Assembly (NCBI GenBank): GCA_937916845.1
Contig: CALFSK010000023.1
Span: 43,966-107,965, forward strand
Length of the DNA stretch: 64,000 nucleotides
Reading direction: 5' to 3'
DNA from: an uncultured Lactobacillus sp.
GTDB taxonomy: Bacteria > Bacillota > Bacilli > Lactobacillales > Lactobacillaceae
The notes under the pieces were generated by a model. It did no database searches. It saw only the letters and a list, made by a program, of their open reading frames with translations, and was not told the origin of the DNA. This document shows, in pieces, positions 16,787 to 25,737 of this stretch. A program made the position numbers and the translations under genes. How positions within the stretch are numbered: the first letter of the stretch is position 1; each line of letters starts with the position of its first letter.

Positions 16787-18826
16787 TTAGCTACGGTAAA
16801 CTTTCACACCGTACCCGGCAATCGCTTGGGTACCCTGTTCCGTTTGCCCCGTTAGCGCGTTCGTCAACGGCGTCGTAACGGTCACGAGCGTTGGTTCGTG
16901 ACTGTAGTTGATGACAAAATAGACGTGGGTGGTGTCATTTTCACGCACTTGAATGGCCACCTTAGTCGTCTTCTTTTGAATCGGTAATTCTGCTTGTAAC
17001 TGGAGACGCTGAGTCAACTGGTGGTAGAATTTTTGCAAAAAGTCCGCGTCCGTCCGACAAGCTACGTAATAGGCTTGCCCGCGGCCCAATTGGTTACAAG
17101 TGACCGCCGGCGTATCCGCATAAAAGTCTTCGCCGTAAGTCCCTAATGCCTTGGCCGTTGTCAATTGCACAAGGTCGCAGTAGTCTCGCACCGCGTACTT
17201 TTGATTAAAGAGCCGCAGCGAGTTGCGCTGACTAGGATACAAAGTATCGGTCTCCGTCACTTTTAACCCGTACGTCACGATTAAATCTGGCATCCCGGCC
17301 CCTTGATAAGCCAAAAAGTCGCCGTCCACGACGCCACTAATATAAGTTCCAACGAGGTGCCCCCCGTTTTGAACGTAGGCTTTGAGTTTAGCCGCGAATT
17401 CCGGCCGCATCAAAAAGTGCATGGGGTCGATCACGAGCTGATACGGTGTTAGGTCGTCGTTAACGCCGACAAGTTCTACCGGAATATCATGTTCCCAGAA
17501 GTACCGATAATGGTCCTGAATCGTCTTCCAGTAATCCTTGCTCGCGTTGGCGTAGGTCCGCGCATCTGCTAACGCCCACATGTTATCGTAATCAAAAACG
17601 ATTGCCACCTTAGCCACTTTGCGGTGCGTATTTACGACACCCTTCAGTTGGTTCAGCTGTGTACCGAGCTGGGCAACATCCCGAAAAGTCCGGGTCTGCG
17701 TCCCACCGCGATTACTAATGACGGCGCCGTGAAACATTTCCGAGGCACCGCGCGATTGATGTAACTGGAAGTACATAACTGAATCGGCGCCGTGCGCGAT
17801 TTCTTGCAGGCTCGCCATGGTGTGCATCCCGGGACGTTTCGCGTGGTTAAATTGGTGCCAGTTAACTTTGGACGGCGTATTTTCCATGATCAAATAGTTT
17901 TGATGCTTGAAACTCCGCATCGTATCGTTCATCAAGCTCGTCTTCATCGCAAGCTGTTCCGTAGATTCATAATCATTACCCCAGTTCGGGTACGAATCCC
18001 ACGAAACGACGTCCACGTGCTGGGCAAATTTTTGATAATCTAAGGCGTCAAAAACGTCGGATGTTGGCGGATTACCACCCATAAAGTTGGTTGTTACCGG
18101 AATATCCGGGTTAACCGCCCGTAATGGGGCCACTTCCGCATCGAAGAAGTCGATCGTCTGGTCCGTCACGAACCGGCGCCAATCTAAATTCAGTCCGGTC
18201 ACGTTTTGGTCGCCGCGTGGTGAAGGGGCTTCAATCTGAGCCCAGTCCGTGTACTCATGACTCCAAAAAGCACCCCAGTAAGCGTGATTGAGTGCCGCGA
18301 GTGTCTGGTATTTAGCTTGAAGCCACTTCCGAAAGGCCGCTTGGCACAAGTCACAATAGCACGCACCACTGTATTCATTGGAAATATGCCACAAGACGAG
18401 ATTTTTCCGGTGACCGTACCGTTCCGCTAACTTCTGGTTCATTTGGTGGACCTTTTCCCGGTAAATTGGCGACGTGTAACAGTGATTATGGCGTTCTCCA
18501 AACTGATTGCGTTGCCCATCTTCACCGACTCGGAGGACTTCCGGATACTTGGCCGCTAACCAGCGGGGCCGGGCCCCACTAGGCGTTGCCAAAATAACGT
18601 TCATCTTCTGGGCAGCCGCCCGGTCAAACATTTCATCCAGCCACTCAAAATGATACTCACCTTCCGCCGGCTCCAGTCGGTCCCAAGCAAAGACGCCTAA
18701 TGTAACCGTATTCAATTTTGCGTTTGCGAAGGCTTTAAAATCTTGATCAATCACGTCCGGCTGATCCAGCCACTGATCAGGATTATAGTCGCCACCGTGC
18801 AAAAATTCCTTGTTTTTAAAGCTCAT
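16787..18826 (-). CDS. GH42 beta-galactosidase (first copy)
   Basis: 679 aa from ATG at 18826, 5 bases after AGGGGTGG. Family 42 features: FLHGGDYNPDQW near the N-terminus, acid/base Glu in HISNEYSGACYCDLC (about 150) with the Cys cluster that binds zinc in many GH42 enzymes, and nucleophile Glu in YLIMENTPS (about 313). The trimer-forming A domain comes first, then the Rossmann-like B domain and a small beta C domain. There is no signal peptide, so it acts on imported beta-galactosides. lacR lies upstream on the same strand but 470 bases away, so it is transcribed separately. A second GH42 lies at the far side of the gal operon. Confidence 0.95.
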   Translation of the reverse strand: MSFKNKEFLHGGDYNPDQWLDQPDVIDQDFKAFANAKLNTVTLGVFAWDRLEPAEGEYHFEWLDEMFDRAAAQKMNVILATPSGARPRWLAAKYPEVLRVGEDGQRNQFGERHNHCYTSPIYREKVHQMNQKLAERYGHRKNLVLWHISNEYSGACYCDLCQAAFRKWLQAKYQTLAALNHAYWGAFWSHEYTDWAQIEAPSPRGDQNVTGLNLDWRRFVTDQTIDFFDAEVAPLRAVNPDIPVTTNFMGGNPPTSDVFDALDYQKFAQHVDVVSWDSYPNWGNDYESTEQLAMKTSLMNDTMRSFKHQNYLIMENTPSKVNWHQFNHAKRPGMHTMASLQEIAHGADSVMYFQLHQSRGASEMFHGAVISNRGGTQTRTFRDVAQLGTQLNQLKGVVNTHRKVAKVAIVFDYDNMWALADARTYANASKDYWKTIQDHYRYFWEHDIPVELVGVNDDLTPYQLVIDPMHFLMRPEFAAKLKAYVQNGGHLVGTYISGVVDGDFLAYQGAGMPDLIVTYGLKVTETDTLYPSQRNSLRLFNQKYAVRDYCDLVQLTTAKALGTYGEDFYADTPAVTCNQLGRGQAYYVACRTDADFLQKFYHQLTQRLQLQAELPIQKKTTKVAIQVRENDTTHVYFVINYSHEPTLVTVTTPLTNALTGQTEQGTQAIAGYGVKVYRS

Positions 18827-18923
18827 TTCATCCACCCCTAACCTTTTCTAATTGTCTAAATATTGAAAAATCTAAAATGAATATCAAAGCCATCACAATA
18901 GCAGTGTTATCCATAAATAATCT

Positions 18924-18940
18924 GTTCTGTCAGACAGAAC
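18924..18940. promoter_or_regulatory. 17-bp perfect palindrome upstream of the first GH42 gene
   Basis: GTTCTGTCAGACAGAAC lies about 100 bases before the start codon. It could be an operator or a short hairpin. It lacks the central CG of LacI-type or cre sites, so the binding factor is unknown. Confidence 0.5.
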
Positions 18941-19035
18941 TACTGTCTAATATTGCCGATACAATCTACCAATTCTCCCCGCCTGCGCTAAACATGGCTC
19001 TTCCATCATCGATGCGCTAAATTTGTTAAATAATC

Positions 19036-19210
19036 GGAGGTTGGCGCTGATGGCATCGGTCGTGAAGGTGGTCTTAGTCCGGTGACTTTTCCGGACTTAG
19101 ACCACGGACGGTCCGGGACAGCTGTCATTCAAAGACTGTTCCGGGCGAGGGGCGAGACCGCTCTTTGGCTCGCCCCGGTCCCACGACCGCATGTCATCAG
19201 TGACAACCGG
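19036..19210 (+). repeat. Dispersed structured element, copy 2 (pseudoknot RNA-like)
   Basis: Same architecture as the copies at 4731 and 27971 with different stem sequences. The outer arms GGTTG...CTGATG...GGTCGTG and CACGACC...CATCAG...CAACC pair over roughly 24 positions. The inner hairpin is a perfect 15 bp (19068-19082 with 19091-19105, GTGGTCTTAGTCCGG). Stem A is CCGGGACAG/CTGTTCCGG (19113-19121 with 19136-19144). Stem B TCAAAGA/TCTTTGG (19129-19135 with 19162-19168) interleaves with A. Here B' sits in the loop of an extra 8-bp hairpin GGGGCGAG/CTCGCCCC. Confidence 0.65.
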
Positions 19211-19255
19211 ACTAGCTTTACCAATATCTAATTTAGTCTAAATTCTGATTGTTCC

Positions 19256-19299
19256 AAAAAATGCTCCCCTACTCGCTAAAAGTAGTTGGAGCATATTTT

Positions 19300-19302
<3 letters not shown>
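19256..19302 (-). terminator. Intrinsic terminator of the gal operon end (lacR)
   Basis: AAAAAATGCTCC pairs with GGAGCATATTTTTT around a loop that can itself pair (CTACT/AGTAG). It lies directly after the lacR stop codon. Confidence 0.85.
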
Positions 19303-20295
<993 letters not shown>

Positions 20296-20318
20296 TCAAT
20301 TGGCCCCCCTGATTCATA

Positions 20319-21794
20319 CTAGTTAGATGACGTTTTTTTGACAGCGGTCACGAAGCGGTCAAATGCCGCTAAACCAGTGTCATTCCACTTGAAGACGCCT
20401 GCGTCCGCTAATACACGTGCAAAGACGCGGCCGACTTCACGATCCAAAATCGTCGTCACATTATCATCATTAAATTCATATTTTGCCTGCAGTGCATCTG
20501 CCCATGGCTGGTGCATCGCTACCATATGATTATGCCGACCTAGCAAGTATTTTGCAACTTCACTTAATTCGACCTTGAGCCGTGCGGGTAAAATGGCGCG
20601 CCCCATGACTTCGATCAAACCAATATTTTCCTTCTTAATGTGTTGAACATCTTGATGTGGATGGAAGATACCGTCTGGAAATTCAGAAGACGTCTGGTTA
20701 TCGCGTAAAACCAAGTCCATAACGTACTGGTCACCCACCTTGCGGGCAATCGGCGTTGTCGTGTGGTGGCGCGTTGAGTCCGTGTATGCCCGCACATCCA
20801 CACTTTCATCCGAATAGTCCTTCCAAACATTATGCACCTTCGTCGCCGCGTTCACTAATGCGGTGGCGTCAGGACTGCTCAACCGTAACGTCGACATCGG
20901 CCATTTAACGATCCCGGCGGTGACGCCAGCGACGCCTAAGTCAACTGACTTTACGACTGGGGCCTTCATCATTGGAAAGTCGTGGCGGCCCCCTTGATAA
21001 TGTTCGTGGGACAGCATTGATCCCCCAACGATGGGGAGGTCCGCGTTACTGCCGACGAAGTAGTGTGGAAACTGTTTGATAATTTCTAATAAGTTAATGA
21101 ACGTCTGCCGGTCAATCACCATCGGCCGGTGAACGGCATCTAAGAAAATTGAATGCTCGTTAAAATAGGCATACGGCGAGTACTGAAAGCCCCACGGTTC
21201 CCCGTTGACAGTCAACCGAATGATTCGGTGGTTGCTCCGGGCTGGGTAGCCTAAACGACCCGCGTAACCTTCATTTTCCATGCAGAGTTGGCAGAGCGGG
21301 TAACCATTTTCCGGCTGGTTGCGTGCCGCCGCAATCGCTTTAGGGTCCTTTTCTGGTTTGGACAGATTGATGGTAATCTCAAGGTCACCAAAATCCGTTG
21401 CCGTATTGAAGACCACGTTCTTCGCAATTGCCTTAGTCTTAACGTAGTCGTTGGACTGGCTGAGCTGGTAAAAGTAGTTCGTGGCCGTTTCCGGGCTTTT
21501 TTGGTACTTATCCCAGAAAGTTTGATTGACGACCGATGGCAACGGCGTCACTAGGTCCATGAGCTGATCACTCAAGATTTCCTTAGCGGACGGCGTATCT
21601 TCAATTTGGTTATTTTGAATCGCCGTTTGAACCAGCGCCGTGACTACGCTATCCAAATCACCGCTAGTTGCGGCCGCATTTGGGCCTTCGCCAACTAGTG
21701 CTAAAACGTGGTTCGTCACGTAAATCCGATCCATGGCGGTGTATGCCGACGGTGCCGCAATGACGGCATCCACAAATTGTTGTAATGTTGTCAT
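20319..21794 (-). CDS. galT: UDP-glucose--hexose-1-phosphate uridylyltransferase (Firmicutes type)
   Basis: 491 aa, the length of the long Firmicutes GalT class. The motif SHEHYQGGRHDFPM (about 260-275) holds the active His region of that class. The reaction is Gal-1-P + UDP-Glc to Glc-1-P + UDP-Gal, the second step of the Leloir pathway. It starts directly after the galE stop with GGGGAGGTC as ribosome site. Cytoplasmic. Confidence 0.96.
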   Translation of the reverse strand: MTTLQQFVDAVIAAPSAYTAMDRIYVTNHVLALVGEGPNAAATSGDLDSVVTALVQTAIQNNQIEDTPSAKEILSDQLMDLVTPLPSVVNQTFWDKYQKSPETATNYFYQLSQSNDYVKTKAIAKNVVFNTATDFGDLEITINLSKPEKDPKAIAAARNQPENGYPLCQLCMENEGYAGRLGYPARSNHRIIRLTVNGEPWGFQYSPYAYFNEHSIFLDAVHRPMVIDRQTFINLLEIIKQFPHYFVGSNADLPIVGGSMLSHEHYQGGRHDFPMMKAPVVKSVDLGVAGVTAGIVKWPMSTLRLSSPDATALVNAATKVHNVWKDYSDESVDVRAYTDSTRHHTTTPIARKVGDQYVMDLVLRDNQTSSEFPDGIFHPHQDVQHIKKENIGLIEVMGRAILPARLKVELSEVAKYLLGRHNHMVAMHQPWADALQAKYEFNDDNVTTILDREVGRVFARVLADAGVFKWNDTGLAAFDRFVTAVKKTSSN

Positions 21795-22799
21795 TTAGGC
21801 TTGACCTCCCCGATCATCGTAGCCGCGTGGATGGCTAGTCTTCCAGTTCCAAGCGGTCTTAATAATCTCGTGCACATCATCGTATTGTGGTTGCCAACCG
21901 AGCACCTTGCGTGCCTTATCACTGGCCGCAATCAAAGTGCTCGGGTCACCCGCCCGCCGTGGTGCCATGACGGCCGGAATTGGTTTTCCAGTCACGGTCC
22001 GCGCGGCTTCTAACATTTGCCGATTAGAGAAGCCCGTTGACGAGCCTAAGTTAAAGGCATCGCTATCGTGACCCTGCTTTAAATATTCTAAGGCCAAGAT
22101 ATGGGCATCTGCCAAGTCGACAACGTGGACGTAGTCGCGAACATTGGTCCCATCAGGCGTCGGGTAATCGTCACCAAAGATTTGTAACTGGTCCCGTTCG
22201 CCCGCGGCCACTTGTAAAATAATTGGGACAAGGTGGGTCTCAGGATGGTGATCCTCGCCAATACTGCCATCAGGTTTAGCCCCCGCGACGTTAAAGTAAC
22301 GCAACGCGACAAACTTGATGCCGTAAGCGACGTCGGACCAGTGCATGATCTTTTCCATCGCTAATTTGCTTTCGCCGTAAGGGTTGGTTGGCACTTGCGG
22401 GTCAGTTTCTTTAATTGGCACCCGTTTAGGCTCGCCATACGTTGCTGCCGTCGATGAGAAGACGATCCGTTTGACATCGTGTTTAGCCATCACTTCAAGG
22501 AGTTTGACCATCCCCGTGGTGTTGTTATCAAAATACTTCAACGGATTTTTCATAGATTCCGGAACGACGGAAAACGCCGCAAAGTGCACGACACCTTCAA
22601 CATCTTCTCGATCAAATACGTCATTCATAAAATCAACGTCGCGGACGTCACCCTCGTAAAAACGGGCTTGTGGGTTGATGGCGGCTTGGTGTCCCGTGAC
22701 TAAGTTATCGACCACGGCAACGTCGTAACCCTTGGCAATCAACCGATCAACTGCATGGGAGCCGATATACCCGGCGCCCCCTAAAACTAACACTGCCAT
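21795..22799 (-). CDS. galE: UDP-glucose 4-epimerase
   Basis: 334 aa. The N-terminal NAD site is GGAGYIGSH (about 7-15). The catalytic Ser-Tyr-Lys set is visible as FSSTAATYG and NPYGESK. It interconverts UDP-galactose and UDP-glucose, feeding both galactose breakdown and surface polysaccharide precursors. GGAGG lies before the ATG. It follows galK by 36 bases. Confidence 0.97.
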   Translation of the reverse strand: MAVLVLGGAGYIGSHAVDRLIAKGYDVAVVDNLVTGHQAAINPQARFYEGDVRDVDFMNDVFDREDVEGVVHFAAFSVVPESMKNPLKYFDNNTTGMVKLLEVMAKHDVKRIVFSSTAATYGEPKRVPIKETDPQVPTNPYGESKLAMEKIMHWSDVAYGIKFVALRYFNVAGAKPDGSIGEDHHPETHLVPIILQVAAGERDQLQIFGDDYPTPDGTNVRDYVHVVDLADAHILALEYLKQGHDSDAFNLGSSTGFSNRQMLEAARTVTGKPIPAVMAPRRAGDPSTLIAASDKARKVLGWQPQYDDVHEIIKTAWNWKTSHPRGYDDRGGQA

Positions 22800-22835
22800 T
22801 TGAAAATTACCTCCACGTTCAATTAATCTCTCAAA

Positions 22836-24014
22836 TTATGCTTCTAAATTCGTTAATTCCCGGGGTCCGTCCGCGATTTCAGCAATGTAGAAATCGGCGG
22901 CGTACCCGATAGTCTCTTCGTAAATCCGGCCAACGTTTTGCTTGAAGGCGTCGACTGCATCCTTATCCACGATAGCAATCGCGCAGCCCCCGAAGCCAGC
23001 GCCGGTCATCCGTGCACCTAAAACGCCCGGTTGTTCCCAAGCGGCTTCGGCCAAGGTATCCAATTCTTTCCCAGTAACCGCATAATCGTAATGTAGCGAA
23101 ACGTGGGAAGCCGTTACTAACTGGCCGAACGTCGTCAAATCATTGACGGCGAGTGCCTTAGTCGCTCGAATGGCACGCTGATTTTCAAAAACCGCGTGGC
23201 GGGCCCGACGAATCAACGTATCATCATTGATTAAGTAGGCTGCTTGGTCAAAGCTATGTTCATCTAAATCACCCAGTGAATTAATGTCCAATTTCTTTTG
23301 TAACCGGGCCAACGCTGCTTCACATTCTGAGCGCCGTTCGTTGTATTTTGAATCTTGCAATTCACGCCGTTTATTCGTATTCATGATGACAATCACGTTA
23401 TTGCCGAGTTTAACCGGTGCGTATGAATAAGCCATCGTATTCGTATCGAGTAAAATCGCTTGGTCTTTCTTTCCCATGCCGACCGCAAATTGGTCCATAA
23501 TGCCAGAGTTAACGCCGATGTAGTCATTTTCCACTTTTTGACCTAGTTTAACGAGTTCCAACTGACTCACCGTTAAGTTAAACGTACTCCGTAAAATCGT
23601 TCCCATTAAGAGTTCGATCGACGCTGATGAGGACAATCCCGCACCATCCGGCAAATTACCGTGAACAAAGAGGTCAAAACCATGTTCGAAGCGCACACCA
23701 CTCTTGGCTAACTCATACATCATGCCCTTAGGATAATTCGTCCAACCGGCAGACTTTTGATAGTCCAAGTCGTTAACGTCAAACGTGACGATACCTTGAT
23801 CAGGAATATTAGCGGAGTACATCCGGACGACGTTATCCGTCCGGGGGGCGTAAACACCGTAAGTCCCAATGCTAATTGCGCATGGAAAGACGTGCCCGCC
23901 ATTATAGTCAGTGTGTTCACCAATTAAATTAATCCGACCAGGTGAAAAGAAAACCCGACCCGATTCACGATCAAAGATAGTTTTGAATTCTTGTTGTAAG
24001 TTAGCGACTTCCAT
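22836..24014 (-). CDS. galK: Galactokinase
   Basis: 392 aa from ATG at 24014, 8 bases after GGAGG; an earlier in-frame ATG lies before that site. GHMP kinase motifs: GRINLIGEHTDYNGG (about 28-42, galactose signature), LPDGAGLSSSAS (ATP loop), and MTGAGFGGCAIAI near the C-terminus. It phosphorylates galactose at C1. First gene of the galK-galE-galT-lacR operon, with promoter and candidate operators just upstream. Confidence 0.97.
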   Translation of the reverse strand: MEVANLQQEFKTIFDRESGRVFFSPGRINLIGEHTDYNGGHVFPCAISIGTYGVYAPRTDNVVRMYSANIPDQGIVTFDVNDLDYQKSAGWTNYPKGMMYELAKSGVRFEHGFDLFVHGNLPDGAGLSSSASIELLMGTILRSTFNLTVSQLELVKLGQKVENDYIGVNSGIMDQFAVGMGKKDQAILLDTNTMAYSYAPVKLGNNVIVIMNTNKRRELQDSKYNERRSECEAALARLQKKLDINSLGDLDEHSFDQAAYLINDDTLIRRARHAVFENQRAIRATKALAVNDLTTFGQLVTASHVSLHYDYAVTGKELDTLAEAAWEQPGVLGARMTGAGFGGCAIAIVDKDAVDAFKQNVGRIYEETIGYAADFYIAEIADGPRELTNLEA

Positions 24015-24033
24015 AGTTGGAACCTCCATGTTC

Positions 24034-24057
24034 ACTTTACTAAAATTTTACTAAATT
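24034..24057 (-). promoter_or_regulatory. Candidate galactose repressor operator at galK
   Basis: On the minus strand the motif TTTAGTAAA occurs twice in direct succession, just downstream of the galK promoter. The same ATTTTAGTAAA is found before galM (25391-25403). Position after the -10 box suits repression by the LacI-type protein. Confidence 0.55.
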
Positions 24058-24058
24058 A

Positions 24059-24087
24059 AATGTAAGCCTTTTCAGATAGTTTGTCAA
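24059..24087 (-). promoter_or_regulatory. Promoter of the gal operon
   Basis: On the minus strand TTGACA (24087-24082), a 17-base spacer and TACATT (24064-24059) lie about 45 bases before the galK start. Confidence 0.75.
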
Positions 24088-24210
24088 TCACTTTTGCGGA
24101 AAGCATTGGTTAATCCTAAAATCCGCGGTGGGCCTAGAATCTAGGCCACTTTCCAATACCACGATTAAATCGTATCACGTGATAAGTGAACCGGCATAGA
24201 TCAAAATATT

Positions 24211-24299
24211 TTTACACCCATTTTGATATTGTGGTATGCTTATTACAACTATTAGGTACAGTAAGGGCCACATCTTCGGATGTGGCCCTTACTTTTTTA
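24211..24299 (+). ncRNA. Candidate short plus-strand RNA between galK and galM
   Basis: TTTACA (24211-24216), an 18-base spacer and TATGCT (24235-24240) face rightwards. About 20 bases later a perfect 15-bp hairpin, AGTAAGGGCCACATC with its complement around a C(TTCG)G loop, ends in TTTTTT at 24293-24298. No open frame lies between. It runs into the 3' end of galM, which is on the other strand. It may be a small RNA or merely a terminator guarding against antisense transcription. Confidence 0.45.
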
Positions 24300-25328
24300 T
24301 TCACCTAAATAGTGATAATCAAACATAATGTGTCGCGTGACCGGATGATCCGGACGAAGTGTAATATCCCCAAAGCCCGGGTGGTTGATGGCATCTGGTA
24401 ACGTCTGGGCCTCGGTTGCTAGCGAATTATACCGTTGTGCATCCTGGTTTGCACCGTCGACCGGGTCGGCTGTAAAAATCACGAGCCCGTTGCGATCTGA
24501 ATAAATGTCGATACGCCGTTTTCCATCGGTATCCCCTACCGAAGCGACCGGCACCGTCAAACTAGGCGCAACCTCATAAGCGTCGTCGAATTCAACCTTA
24601 CCGTTCTCCGCTTTGAGATCTGCCAAAGCAGTCGTCAACGTGCGGGACTGGTTAAAGTCATACGCCGTTTGCGCAACTGGTAACAGTTTCCCCGTGGGGA
24701 GCTTTTCTGCCGCGGTTTCAACCCGCTTTTCACTGTTAATTTGAAGCCATTGATGGTCAAGATTCTGTTGACCATCCGTGACGTTCCAATAGACGTGGTT
24801 AGTGGGATTAAACAGCGTGGGTGCGTCCGTTTGTGCCCCGTATTCAAGGCTAACTTGGTCTTTCTCATTCAGCGTAAACTTGATTTTTAACGCTAAATTT
24901 CCCGGGTAATGATCGTCACTAGCCTTCACGTGATGCGTCAACGTCACACTGGCCGCATTATCACTTTGGGCTACTTGCCCCGCGTAATTAATCTTAGTAA
25001 AGCCATGGTAACCACCGTGTAAGGAATGGTTTTCTTCATTCATGTCAACGTGATAAGTCTGCCCGTCCAATTCGAACTGCGCGCCGCCGATTCGACCGGC
25101 GACCCGACCAACGGACTGACTGATATTAAAGACGTTATGTAAGTAATCGTCTAAAGTCTTCAAACCAATCGTCAATGGATGTTCCTGTCCGTTTTCAACG
25201 ACTACGAACTCTTGCAAAGTCCCGCCAAGACTCAGAACCGCAATTCGGGTTTGGTGTGAATTCGTCAGCACGTAGCGCATGACTTTCTCGCCGTTTAGTT
25301 CACCAAAAACCTCTTTTTTAATTTTCAA
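24297..25328 (-). CDS. galM: Aldose 1-epimerase (mutarotase)
   Basis: 343 aa. TTG at 25328 is taken as start because GGAGG lies 8-9 bases before it; the open frame runs a little further but without a site. Family motifs: NHSLHGGYHGF and NPTNHVYWNV, both with catalytic-region histidines. It converts beta- to alpha-galactose, the form galactokinase uses. It has its own promoter region with a TATAAT box (25370-25375), a cre site and a candidate galactose operator. Confidence 0.93.
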   Translation of the reverse strand: MKIKKEVFGELNGEKVMRYVLTNSHQTRIAVLSLGGTLQEFVVVENGQEHPLTIGLKTLDDYLHNVFNISQSVGRVAGRIGGAQFELDGQTYHVDMNEENHSLHGGYHGFTKINYAGQVAQSDNAASVTLTHHVKASDDHYPGNLALKIKFTLNEKDQVSLEYGAQTDAPTLFNPTNHVYWNVTDGQQNLDHQWLQINSEKRVETAAEKLPTGKLLPVAQTAYDFNQSRTLTTALADLKAENGKVEFDDAYEVAPSLTVPVASVGDTDGKRRIDIYSDRNGLVIFTADPVDGANQDAQRYNSLATEAQTLPDAINHPGFGDITLRPDHPVTRHIMFDYHYLGE

Positions 25329-25349
25329 ACTGTTGCACCTCCAAATGAT

Positions 25350-25363
25350 ATAAAGCGTTTTCA
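25350..25363 (-). promoter_or_regulatory. cre site of galM
   Basis: On the minus strand TGAAAACGCTTTAT resembles the CcpA box (TGWAANCGNTNWCA), 12 of 14 positions. It lies just downstream of a TATAAT -10 box, a position that blocks transcription. Confidence 0.6.
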
Positions 25364-25390
25364 TTAATTATTATAACGTAAATTAACAAA

Positions 25391-25403
25391 CTTTTACTAA
25401 AAT
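25391..25403 (-). promoter_or_regulatory. Candidate galactose repressor operator at galM
   Basis: ATTTTAGTAAAAG on the minus strand repeats the motif found twice at galK. It overlaps the -35 region of the galM promoter. Confidence 0.5.
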
Positions 25404-25406
25404 ATC

Positions 25407-25455
25407 AAAAAGCTCGTCTTGAAATTGGCCATAGTGGCCCTTCATGACGAGTTTT
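25407..25455 (-). terminator. Hairpin terminator upstream of galM
   Basis: On the minus strand AACTCGTC..GAA pairs with TTC..GACGAGCTTTTT. It lies before, not after, galM, so it would stop a transcript that starts further right. It may be an attenuator or a remnant. Confidence 0.5.
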
Positions 25456-25697
25456 CTTGATTGTCTTTAAATATTCATCTAATAAAAATCACCGTTTATA
25501 GACACCCGTAATATGGATTCTAACAGCCTATTTAGAATTTTGATAAAAATGTTTAGTTATCAATACTTTTAGGACATTTACACAAAAGTATCACTGTTAT
25601 CAGTCTAGTTAAGCAAAATCAGAATAGTTTAGCTTTGTGATATAAATAGAGAATTATGTTGAATTACATTACCCGCATTCTGTGATAATTTAAGTAT

Positions 25698-25711
25698 TGT
25701 AAGCGATTACC
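25698..25711 (+). promoter_or_regulatory. cre site of the second GH42 gene
   Basis: TGTAAGCGATTACC matches 13 of 14 positions of the CcpA box, 27 bases before the start codon. The region from 25456 to here is AT-rich with a weak TTGAAT-type promoter. Confidence 0.65.
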
Positions 25712-25737
25712 AAACATCGGATGGAGGCACCTAAATT

